Source of the DNA: Lomentospora prolificans
Taxonomy: Eukaryota; Ascomycota; Sordariomycetes; Microascales; Microascaceae
Length of the DNA stretch: 64,000 nucleotides
NCBI GenBank assembly: GCA_029532625.1
Contig: JARFXM010000010.1
Location: forward strand, 992,001 to 1,056,000
Reading direction: 5' to 3'
Of the stretch, positions 24,608 through 32,624 are shown one piece after another. The notes under the pieces are model-generated. The model was not told where the DNA came from. It ran no database searches and was given only the letters and a program-made list of their open reading frames with translations. Each line of letters starts with the position of its first letter. The first letter of the stretch is position 1. The translations under genes and the position numbers were made by a program.

Positions 24608-25428
24608 ATGCTGGCACGACAAACACTAACGAGGACAGCGGTGCAATCCACCCGCCTCCTCCTCCGCCTTCCCGCCACGCAGGCGGGCAAGCGCTTCATC
24701 GTCGAATCGAGAACCTCGACGCCCTCCCCTGCCGCCTACGATATCCCCGCCGCCTGGTACAGCAGCAGCGCTGCCGAGGCCACGATAACCCCCAAATCAC
24801 ATCCCCAGGCGTATCCCCTCAGGCAACCAGCGGCCGCCACACCGACTCCTCAGGAGCGAGAAGCCGCGGCCTCTCACAACGCCCAAGTACCGACGCCCAC
24901 ACCCGCCGTGGAAACGCCCTCGCAAGAATCGCCCGCACCTTCACAGACTCAGCAAAAGGCGGCGACCGAACCCAAGTCCCAGCAGAAGCCGCGCCGAACT
25001 TTCAGGGCGCTACGCCCGCGCAAGGCCGCCATGACGCTCTCCGCCGACGCCGTGCGCGAGCTCCGTCGTCTGCTTGATCTCCCCGAGCCGAAGCTGATCA
25101 AGGTTGGCGTTAAGCAGAAGGGGTGCAGCGGGTTGGCGTACAACCTCGAGTACGTGGACAAGCCGAGCGCGCTGGACGAGGTCGTAGAGCAGGATGGCGT
25201 TAAGCTTGTTATTGACAATCGGGCGTTGATGAGCGTTATTGGGAGTGAGATGCATTGGCAGGAGGATATGCTGAGCAAGAAGTTTGTGTTCCGGAATCCG
25301 AACATCAGTGAGTTTCCCTTTCCTTTTTCTTTTCTTGTGGAAGCCTTCGGGTTTGGCTGAGAGGAGTGGTTTTGCTAACGGATCAAATAGAGCAATCTTG
25401 CGGCTGCGGCGAGTCTTTCATGGTCTAA
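24608..25428 (+). CDS. ISA1: Mitochondrial iron-sulfur assembly protein ISA1 (HesB/IscA family)
   Basis: Two exons, 24608-25307 and 25391-25428, give 245 residues. The start context CACAATG is good. The first 30 residues are Arg-rich and free of acids, like a mitochondrial presequence. Residues 35-130 form a Pro/Gln/Ala-rich linker. The A-type scaffold domain spans about 140-245. It has the three family cysteines: C173 in KGCSGLAYNL, and C237 and C239 in the terminal SCGCGESFMV. ISA1 works with ISA2 and IBA57 to assemble [4Fe-4S] clusters in the matrix for aconitase-like and radical SAM enzymes. The 83-bp intron splits the codon for K234, so the last two essential cysteines are encoded by a tiny 38-bp second exon. 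Without this exon the unspliced frame reads into intron sequence and loses them. Identification is strong. Confidence 0.95.
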
Positions 25429-27031
25429 GCACCGGATATCAAACTGCGGTGGTTACGCGATTTCTGATGAGGTAGCATACATCGTACTCACAAAATGAGT
25501 TCATGCTTGCTCACACTGCGTTGCGGAGGTCTCATGTGTCGTCTCCCACGATCGGCATCCATATGATCTACACCGGAAAACGATGATCGACCGTTGGCAA
25601 CCCAACCTTTTTTTTTCTTCCTTTTACGGCGACCGGCATAGGCTTTGATTCGTCATTCGTATACTAGGCTTCTTGGAGCATTCCAATGTACATTTATCAC
25701 AATGCTTGGGGAGGTGGGAATCATTTTATGAGGCGTTTAGGCTAGAGGGTGCCCGGGATGGGCAGGTAGATATTATATCGTCAATTGACCAGCTCTTCAC
25801 ACCTACCATGACTGCTTGTTTTTCATATCGGATACCATACCGCTGGAATATGTCTTACTCTACCCATTCGACCGCCTAGAAGGTGTGGTTCACTGGTTGC
25901 TACTTGCCAACCGCAGCCTTTTATGTAGCGATCTCGATTGTGTGGAGGTGTTTCTGGAACGCTTTCGCACCTAAGGCGTCCGTTCAGGAGTGACAGATCC
26001 TATTCGCCAAAACAGCTGCGCCTGGACTGAATTCGCCGAAAATGCTCGCGAAAAGGAATGATGACGGACCTCTCGGCTTCTGGAGCGCCGATCCCATGTC
26101 CAGTCCGGTCACTCTCCGTCCATTGTCGTCCCCCCCCATGCTAGTCCACGAGAAAAAAAGGCGCTCTCAACTGCCACAGCTCCCAACATAGAGCGGGAGG
26201 GAAAATATGCTTGTGTCATTGTAAGGCGCCATCGAAGAAAGCCTGTCTGTCCATCACTGTTTGGGGGCAGGAAGGAGAAGATGAAGGCACCAGCACGAGA
26301 AGTATCCATGATGGTCGTAGTGACTAACTGCTAAGGTTACTCTCGATAGTAAGCGGCCGGCGGGCGATGTGCAGCAGGCTAACATCCCGAATACCGAATT
26401 CCGGGAGTATTGCTGGTTTCCAGAAGGAGGGAGCTATAATACGCACGACTTGATAGAGTTTACTGACGAGGATGAACAGAGGTCACGAGAAAGATGCCTC
26501 TACGTACACGCTGTAGGCCCAAACAACTACCTTCTTGCAAGGAACTTTGATTCGATTCCGCGGAGACTGTCCGGTGTCGGTACTTTGCTAATAACCCCTG
26601 TGCTGGTCTGAGGATTCTTCACAATGAGGGCCTGGCCCACTGAAAGAGCTCCACTGTGCTGTCGATCCACACTGTGGCCTCGCCAGCCAGGCGTCAGTGC
26701 CAGGCTGTCATCCCGGCCTATCCACTAATATCCATCAATTGAATTGACAATGCACTAGTAATCATTGAGCGTGGAGCCAGCAGGCTGGCAGGCAGGTGCC
26801 AGAACCATCCACGCCCTGTTCGACCAGCCAAATCCAACACCACTCAGGAGCACGCGTCGCTGGAAAACCACCCGCGTCGGCGAAGGTTGCCCAACCCAAG
26901 ATCAAACCTCCATCTTCAGCTTTACCCCCCCCTTCCTTTTGGCAAACTCGCCACGAAACTTTTGCTACTCCCGCAATGCAGTCCCGTTAACACCTAGACA
27001 CTATTGGGCGACCAGGAAAAACTCGGAAAAC
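25429..27031. other. Intergenic spacer with the MGS1 promoter
   Basis: This holds the 3' flank of ISA1 and about 1 kb upstream of MGS1. Short open frames (25673-25879, 26369-26611 plus) show no family features. An ACGCGT element lies at 26852-26857 and is listed separately. An open frame upstream of the MGS1 ATG, from about 26765, is in phase with MGS1 but contains no ATG. Confidence 0.6.
26852..26857. promoter_or_regulatory. Possible MCB element (ACGCGT) upstream of MGS1
   Basis: A palindromic ACGCGT lies 175 bp before the MGS1 start codon. This is the core of the MluI cell-cycle box bound by MBF (Mbp1/Swi6) in fungi and typical of S-phase genes. A related CCGCGTCGG follows about 20 bp later. 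A single hexamer can occur by chance, so the assignment rests on the match with the gene's replication role. Confidence 0.35.
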
Positions 27032-28759
27032 ATGATTATTGACTGCCCGGCTTGCAACAAGCCCGTCAAAAACTCCGATATCAACAAGCACCTCGACTCT
27101 CTCTGCAAAGACTTTATCACCGAGCCCAACGCCTTCCAGCACCCCGACGCCAAACCGCCCTCCTCCTACTCCTCGTCTCAAAACGGCACGAATGCGCCCC
27201 TAAACGGCACCGCGGCCCGTCCCAACGGGTCCGTGTTCCCTCCCCCGACGCAGCAGAAGCGACCGGCGGCAGCCTTCTTCCAGACGCCGGCGGCGAAGCG
27301 CACGGCGACGCCCAGCAGCCAAGCGCAACCGGCCAAGCTCGCGGGCCAGAAACGCACCTTTGATGACGGGCCGGGCAGCAACAGCTCACCCCTCGCGGAG
27401 ACGCAGAGCCGCGTGGGCAGCCTCTCGATATCCCCCACCGCGCACACGCCGACGGCGGCCAAAAAGTCCAAGACGAACCGCGCGGCGCCGCTGGCGGAAC
27501 GCATGCGCCCGGAATCGCTGGACGACGTGTTTGGCCAGGAGCTCGTGGGGCCCAACGGCGTGCTGCGGTCGCTCATCGAGACGGATAACCTGCCGTCCAT
27601 GATACTGTGGGGGGCATCGGGGACGGGCAAGACGACGATTGCGCGGTGCATAGCGCGCATGGTGGGGTCGAGGTTCATCGAGATGAATGCGACGAGTACG
27701 GGCGTGGCCGAGGTGAAGAAGATGTTTCAGGAGGCGCAGAACGAGGCGGGGTTGACGGGGCGCAAGACCATTATCTTCTGTGATGAGATTCACAGGTTTA
27801 CCAAGGCTCAGCAGGATGTTTTTTTGAAGCCCGTCGAGGCGGGAACGGTGACCTTGATCGGCGCTACGACGGAGAACCCCTCGTTCCGGGTGCAGGCCGC
27901 ATTACTGTCGCGGTGCCGGACGTTTACGCTGGAAAAGCTGACGACCGATCACATCAACACCATCTTGAGGAGGGCCTTGAAGTCGTCCGAGGAGGACGAC
28001 GCGCTTCCGCCGTCGCCGCTGTTAGACGACGAGATGCTAAACTATCTCTCGGCTTTTAGCGACGGCGACGCCCGCACCGCCCTCAACTTGCTCGAGATGG
28101 CCATCTCCCTCTCGAGACAAGACAACATGACAAAACAAGGCATCAAAGCCTCCCTCACCAAAACCCTCGTGTACGACCGCGCAGGCGACCAGCACTACGA
28201 CACAATCTCCGCCTTCCACAAGTCCATCCGCGGCAACGACCCGGACGCCGCCCTCTACTACCTCGCCCGCATGCTCCAATCCGGCGAAGACCCCCTCTTC
28301 ATCGCCCGACGCCTCGTGGTCGTCGCTTCCGAAGACGTGGGCCTCGCCGACAACGCCATGCTCTCCCTCGCCACCGCCACCTACACAGCAACCCAGCAGA
28401 TCGGCATGCCGGAGGCCCGTATCCCGCTCGCCCACTGCACCGTCGCCCTCTGCTTGGCTCCCAAGTCCACGAGGGCCTACCGCGGTTTGAACAATGCGCT
28501 GTCGGCGCTCAGGGAACCCGGCGTTGCGGCGCTGCCGGTGCCGTTGCATCTGCGGAACGCGCCGACGAGGCTCATGCAAGATCTGGGGTACGGTGGAGAG
28601 TACAAGTATCCACCGAATTACAAGGATGGGAAGGTGCGGCAGCAGTATTTGCCTAGTGAGCTGGTCGGGAGACGGTTCCTTGAGGATAGGGATCTGGGGA
28701 CGGCGATTGATCCTGACTTGGCTGTGAGGGAAGAATCCATGAAAGAAGAATCTGACTGA
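27032..28759 (+). CDS. MGS1: MGS1/WRNIP1-type AAA+ ATPase
   Basis: Single exon, 575 residues. The start is the ATG at 27032, the first one in this frame. It places a UBZ4-type zinc finger at the very N-terminus (C5, C8, H20, C25 in CPACNK..NKHLDSLC), as in Mgs1/WRNIP1. Residues 35-155 form a Ser/Pro/Ala linker with basic patches. The AAA+ core follows: Walker A GASGTGKT at 194-201, Walker B IIFCDE at 247-252, sensor 1 GATTENPS at 277-284, and an arginine-containing LLSRCRTF near 291. The C-terminal MgsA/WRNIP1 domain begins near YDRAGDQHYD (381) and includes RRLVVVASEDVGLADNAML. The protein binds ubiquitinated PCNA through the UBZ finger and acts at stalled replication forks with DNA polymerase delta. 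It ends 354 bp from the convergent esterase gene. Confidence 0.95.
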   Translation: MIIDCPACNKPVKNSDINKHLDSLCKDFITEPNAFQHPDAKPPSSYSSSQNGTNAPLNGTAARPNGSVFPPPTQQKRPAAAFFQTPAAKRTATPSSQAQPAKLAGQKRTFDDGPGSNSSPLAETQSRVGSLSISPTAHTPTAAKKSKTNRAAPLAERMRPESLDDVFGQELVGPNGVLRSLIETDNLPSMILWGASGTGKTTIARCIARMVGSRFIEMNATSTGVAEVKKMFQEAQNEAGLTGRKTIIFCDEIHRFTKAQQDVFLKPVEAGTVTLIGATTENPSFRVQAALLSRCRTFTLEKLTTDHINTILRRALKSSEEDDALPPSPLLDDEMLNYLSAFSDGDARTALNLLEMAISLSRQDNMTKQGIKASLTKTLVYDRAGDQHYDTISAFHKSIRGNDPDAALYYLARMLQSGEDPLFIARRLVVVASEDVGLADNAMLSLATATYTATQQIGMPEARIPLAHCTVALCLAPKSTRAYRGLNNALSALREPGVAALPVPLHLRNAPTRLMQDLGYGGEYKYPPNYKDGKVRQQYLPSELVGRRFLEDRDLGTAIDPDLAVREESMKEESD

Positions 28760-29113
28760 GGTGAGGACTTGACTTTTTTCTTCTCTTCTACAGGTGCGTA
28801 GCGCGTTGTTGGCGCTTTTGGCCATTTCTCCTGGTTGGATGTACAAACGTTGCATACGAAAAGAGCTGGGCGTATTATAGAGAGCCATCTGGGTAGAATA
28901 TACTGGATACCCGGATGTAATAACATATAAAGGGAACATTCTTGACGCAGTTACACTTGGGAAAAAGTGGGCGGGTCGAGACTTGTGTTTGCAAGATGTA
29001 TATCGCAATATCTACAAATAAAAAAAGAGAGACAAAAACGGACCAGGTCCGAGATTAAGACCTCGCCACCTCGGCGACTTCGTTTTTGCCCCCCGTCCTA
29101 CATGCCCACCCGC
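28760..29113. other. Convergent intergenic spacer
   Basis: This 354-bp stretch lies between the 3' ends of MGS1 (plus) and the CE1 esterase (minus). It is likely to hold both transcript ends, which may overlap. AT-rich AATAACATATAAAG near 28919 is a plausible polyadenylation region for MGS1. No gene is seen. Confidence 0.6.
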
Positions 29114-30082
29114 TTACATCTTAGCCTTCCTCTTCTTGCAAGGAGAGCCCTCGAGCGCCTGAAGCGTCTTCCTCGAGAAACAGTCGCTCCCCACGCAATC
29201 CAGCTCAAAGAAGCGCATAACCTCATCAACCTGATCAGGGATATCGTGCGTGACACCGGCAGCAAGGAACCCCTCCAGCAGGCCCTTGGTGCCGTACACG
29301 CTCTTAGTCCACCCGGGGACAGGCGTATCAGCCACGACGTCGGCGGGTTCGGAGCCCGTGTTGAGCACGGCAGACCACAGCTTGATCTGCTCATCGTAGT
29401 TGACAGGGCTGACAGTCTCGTCAGAGTCGCCATGGAAGACCTGGACCTTGGGCCGCACGCCCTTGTACTCGGGGTACATGGCCTTGGCGAGAGCGAGCCA
29501 CTCGTCTGCGGTGTGGGTGACCCTTCCCTCGGCGCAGTCGGCGCTCCACACGTCGTAACCGTCACCGGCGTAGCAGCCAGCGGGCACGCCGGCAAAGGAG
29601 GAACCCGCGGCGAAGAGGTCGGGGTACGACCCGAGGAGGACATTGGTCATCATGCCGCCGGAGGAAACGCCCGTGACGAAGACGCGGTCCGGGTCGACGT
29701 CGTACTCCTGGAGCGTCCAGCGCACCATGCTGGCGATGCCGAGCGAATCGCCGCCGGCGTTGTGCGTCAGGGTGTCGGAGGACGACACGTCCCAGCAGTT
29801 GTCGGCGGTCCATGGGCTGGAGGGGTAGATGATAATGTAGCCGTGGGTGTCGGCGAGCCCGCGCCAGGGCTTGTACTCAAAGGCTTGCTGGGCCGTGCCG
29901 TGGCACCAGTGGGGGTAGACGAGGAGCGGGGCGGGCGAGGCGAGCTTGTCGGGGACGTAGAGGTTGAAGGTGACGTTGGTTGGGTTGGGGCCGAAGTCGG
30001 CGGTGATGTGTTGGAGGTCTGCGGCTCGGACGAGCGGCGCCAGGAGGGCGAGGCCCGAGAGGGAGAGTAGGGGACGAACCAT
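29114..30082 (-). CDS. Secreted CE1 acetylxylan esterase (feruloyl esterase-like)
   Basis: Single exon, 322 residues. The start at 30082 is the first in-frame ATG. It opens directly with a signal peptide (MVRPLLSLSGLALLAPLVRA, likely cut after residue 20), so the product is secreted. It is an alpha/beta-hydrolase of carbohydrate esterase family 1 and closely resembles Aspergillus acetylxylan esterases. The oxyanion region is PHWCHGTAQQ near 57-66. The family stretch YPSSPWTADNCWDVSS is at 86-101. The nucleophile is S140 in GVSSGG. Acid candidates are D219 or D221 in HGDSDETV, and the probable catalytic histidine is H279 in VTHD. It should remove acetyl groups from xylan, although feruloyl esterase activity in the same family cannot be excluded. 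There is no cellulose-binding module. The C-terminus is unusually basic (PCKKRKAKM). A TATA-like element lies about 65 bp upstream. Confidence 0.92.
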   Translation of the reverse strand: MVRPLLSLSGLALLAPLVRAADLQHITADFGPNPTNVTFNLYVPDKLASPAPLLVYPHWCHGTAQQAFEYKPWRGLADTHGYIIIYPSSPWTADNCWDVSSSDTLTHNAGGDSLGIASMVRWTLQEYDVDPDRVFVTGVSSGGMMTNVLLGSYPDLFAAGSSFAGVPAGCYAGDGYDVWSADCAEGRVTHTADEWLALAKAMYPEYKGVRPKVQVFHGDSDETVSPVNYDEQIKLWSAVLNTGSEPADVVADTPVPGWTKSVYGTKGLLEGFLAAGVTHDIPDQVDEVMRFFELDCVGSDCFSRKTLQALEGSPCKKRKAKM

Positions 30083-30146
30083 TTTTTCCTTTTTATTCTT
30101 GGTAGATGAGGAGGAGGTGGTGGTAGTTCGGTGTGTCTGCGAGCCA

Positions 30147-30152
30147 CTTATA
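30147..30152 (-). promoter_or_regulatory. TATA-like element of the CE1 esterase
   Basis: Read on the minus strand the sequence is TATAAG. It lies about 65-70 bp upstream of the esterase start codon, in a plausible position for a short leader. Assigned by position and sequence only. Confidence 0.45.
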
Positions 30153-30667
30153 CGGTCAGCTTGCCAATGAAGTGATAGATCCTCCAACAAAGAATCAATA
30201 GTCAATTGACCATTTTCCAACGAAACCAGCGATAATGACGGACGGGGAGCGCCCCGGCCTATTTAAACCGTCGCATCCCATTTTCTTTTTGCACGTTCCC
30301 TATCCCCGGAATCATAGAACCGGGCGAATAATTGCATGGCTCCTCCCAATTACCGAATCCAAAGTATCGTTTTGCGGGAAAAGCGGATCGGCGCAACGCC
30401 CTCCGCGGCTGCAGCGCAAGGCAGTCCTGGTCCATACACGTCTTTCACCTTGCTCTTACCCGGCGGCGCTCGCCTGTGGTTGGCGGGGGATTCCCGTCCG
30501 CGTAAAGGTGGGATTTTGGCCGAGGATGGAACCTGGTCCTCCGCCCTGCCAAAACCGGGGGCTTTCACCGAACGGATGAGAGCTTTCTCTTCCCCGCTAT
30601 GTTCTATGTTCGTCTGCGTGTTTTCGATCGGCCGTGGTTGGTTCCTTCTTTTATTTTATCTTGTTTC

Positions 30668-30691
30668 TTTTTTTTTTTTTTTTTTTTTTTT
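30668..30691. repeat. T24 homopolymer
   Basis: An uninterrupted run of 24 T on the plus strand, 590 bp upstream of the esterase start. It reads as A24 in the direction of the esterase. Simple sequence, with no element attached. Confidence 0.9.
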
Positions 30692-31159
30692 CCCTTTGTT
30701 TCTTGTCTTCGTTTGCTTGCGACGTTCCCCAGCCTGCTTATGAACGTGGCCGATCGGCGGTCCTTGTTCCAGAATATTCGAGTCCCGGATTCTAGTACCA
30801 GTGCCATGGAATTGGGATAGGGAAACGGTCCGCTTGGCGATTCTGATGTGTTTGGTGTGTTCTCCAATTGAACGCCCTAAGCGCCTGTAGTGCGCATGCA
30901 GGCCGGAGGACTGTCGCCGGGGCAAACGAGATCAATGTAATGCGCCCATCATTGACCGAAGAAGTGACCTGTAAAACGAATCTGCAAGCACGATTTCTTC
31001 TGAGCACACATACAGGCGGCCTCTAAAATGTAAGTATAAGGTGCCGAAAAACACATTCCAATTGCATTATGCCGTGCGCCGACTACATGTACCCTTCTCT
31101 ATCGTAAAAAGAGCAGAATCTACAACATTTCTGTATGTCTCCTCCTCAGCCTTAATACA

Positions 31160-32380
31160 TTAGGAAAACGACTTGTTTATTCTCTTCGCGGGGGGTGCTG
31201 CATCGTCACTATCGTCGTCTTCCGCCATAGAATCGTCGACGTCGTCGTAGTTTACCTCATCCTCATCGAGGGACTCATCGACGGCTTCATCCTCCGATCC
31301 GTCTTCACCGAAATCATCTTCCTCGTCGTCCGAGTCGCCGCCGATGCCGTTTGCTAGAAGAAGTTCATCAACCTCGTCGTCGTCTTCGACAACAGTCCTC
31401 TTCCTCCGTGATCCACTCTGCTCATCGTCCACATCATTCTCCCCCTCGACGTAGATAACGTTCTCGTCCTCGTCCTCGTCCTCATCGCCTCCAGGTTTGC
31501 GCATTTGCCTTGCCTGCATCTTCTTTCGTAGCTTAAGCTGGGCGTCGAGGAGGTCAAGCTTTCCCTTGAGCACCAAAAGGCTGTTTAATCCCCTCGCCCG
31601 CATAGCAAGCACCTTTTGGAGCTTTGTCAACTTGGAGAGCGCCTCGGGCTGAGCAGCGAGGGCACCACCATGAACAACGAGAGTCCACTGTACCCAGTGC
31701 ATGAGGGTGCCAGCGCGTCCGGGCCTTTGATGTAACCTTGAGCCGAGTTGCATTAGGAGGTTGGCGGCAAGACTGCTATCGAGTCGCTCGATGGTGTTGT
31801 GTACGACGGCGAGATCGGTAGTGGCGAAGCATGACTCGAGAAGTTCGGTATCGTCGGTACGAAGTGCCTGGTTGAGGACCGTACCTAGGGAGGACGCGGA
31901 CGGCACCGTAATTGTGCGCGTCGTGTTTTGCGTCGTCAAAGAGCCGGAAGCGTCAGCCTGGCCAGAGAGAGCCGCATGCACGTCAATCGTTTGCTGTTCC
32001 CTAAGCAAATCTCCAAACGTCGGCGCCGCATCGGCATCTGAATCGCTTTCGTCATCCTCCTCGTTCTTAGCCGTTTGCGTAGCCCCACCATTCACACGTT
32101 TCCTCGTAGGCTCTTCTGAAGCGTTGGCTTTCGCATCATCAACGTCATCGTCCGGGCTAGCATCCTGCATTTCTTCATCCTCGGCGTCCTCCTCGTCATC
32201 GGAGACGTCTTCTTCGGACTCGCTATCGGAAGAAATCTCGATAGTGTTGGGCATGCCGAGCGCGTCTGACTCGGCAACGGAGGCATTCTTCTCGTCGATG
32301 GACCTCTTTATAGGCATACGAGCACTGGGCTTTATGCTAGGAGCCGCCAGCTTAGACGGCGCTTTCCTTTTCGTAGACAT
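31160..32380 (-). CDS. UTP5: UTP5-type small-subunit processome protein (Utp12 domain)
   Basis: Single exon, 406 residues, from the ATG at 32378-32380. The N-terminus is basic (MSTKRKAPSK, a likely nuclear signal). An acidic Ser/Asp/Glu tract follows at about 50-90. The Utp12 domain spans about 160-275 and includes NQALRTDDTELLESCFATTD, the LLMQLGSRLHQRPGRAGTLMHWV region and the basic helix LLDAQLKLRKKMQARQMRK. Residues 298-400 form a second long acidic region. The protein should belong to the t-UTP/UtpA subcomplex that binds nascent pre-rRNA in the nucleolus and starts 18S maturation. Yeast Utp5 and human WDR43 carry an N-terminal WD40 propeller before the Utp12 domain, which is absent here. 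The sequence upstream of the start shows no such coding region. Other Utp12-domain proteins (Utp4 partners, Utp12, Utp13) are larger, so UTP5 is the best fit. Confidence 0.85.
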   Translation of the reverse strand: MSTKRKAPSKLAAPSIKPSARMPIKRSIDEKNASVAESDALGMPNTIEISSDSESEEDVSDDEEDAEDEEMQDASPDDDVDDAKANASEEPTRKRVNGGATQTAKNEEDDESDSDADAAPTFGDLLREQQTIDVHAALSGQADASGSLTTQNTTRTITVPSASSLGTVLNQALRTDDTELLESCFATTDLAVVHNTIERLDSSLAANLLMQLGSRLHQRPGRAGTLMHWVQWTLVVHGGALAAQPEALSKLTKLQKVLAMRARGLNSLLVLKGKLDLLDAQLKLRKKMQARQMRKPGGDEDEDEDENVIYVEGENDVDDEQSGSRRKRTVVEDDDEVDELLLANGIGGDSDDEEDDFGEDGSEDEAVDESLDEDEVNYDDVDDSMAEDDDSDDAAPPAKRINKSFS

Positions 32381-32614
32381 CTTGCCCTATCTGTGTGGTT
32401 TTTTTATGAAGTCGGTATCCAGAGGTGGGAGAGGGTTGGCAGGCACTGCAAGCCCACAGGGACTGTTATGATAGGAGACAAAGAGGTATCTGAATTGAAT
32501 AAAGGGTAGACAGTTGTCCAAAGGATTGCGAACACTCCGGACAATTGATGGTGAGTTGCTTGTGGTTGTTCAGATTGTCTTGGGCGGTCTATCGTCGTTG
32601 TTTGTAGGCGATTT

Positions 32615-32624
32615 GAAATTTTTC
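32615..32624 (-). promoter_or_regulatory. Possible RRPE-like motif upstream of UTP5
   Basis: On the minus strand the sequence is GAAAAATTTC, matching the core of the ribosomal RNA processing element (GAAAAATTT) found upstream of many fungal ribosome-biogenesis genes. It lies about 235 bp upstream of the start. No PAC motif (GATGAG core) was seen close to it, so confidence is low. Confidence 0.35.

Larger units (their letters stand above)
30083..31159. other. Spacer between CE1 esterase and UTP5
   Basis: It contains the esterase promoter (right of 30082, read on the minus strand) and the 3' flank of UTP5. A run of 24 T spans 30668-30691. No supportable gene is seen. The short frames here are driven by the homopolymer. 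Confidence 0.6.

Noticed and set aside
26765..27031. In-frame N-terminal extension of MGS1
   Set aside because: It contains no ATG, and the UBZ finger begins right at the first ATG (27032), as in the family.
28037..29008. 323-residue minus-strand frame
   Set aside because: Antisense to the 3' part of MGS1 and the spacer; no domain and biased composition.
28967..30070. 367-residue plus-strand frame
   Set aside because: Antisense to the CE1 esterase, which has a signal peptide and catalytic motifs.
30083..30220. In-frame N-terminal extension of the CE1 esterase
   Set aside because: It has no ATG and would bury the signal peptide; the TATA-like element lies inside it.
31761..32471. 236-residue Ser-rich plus-strand frame
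   Set aside because: Antisense to UTP5; the Ser runs are complements of its Asp/Glu codons.
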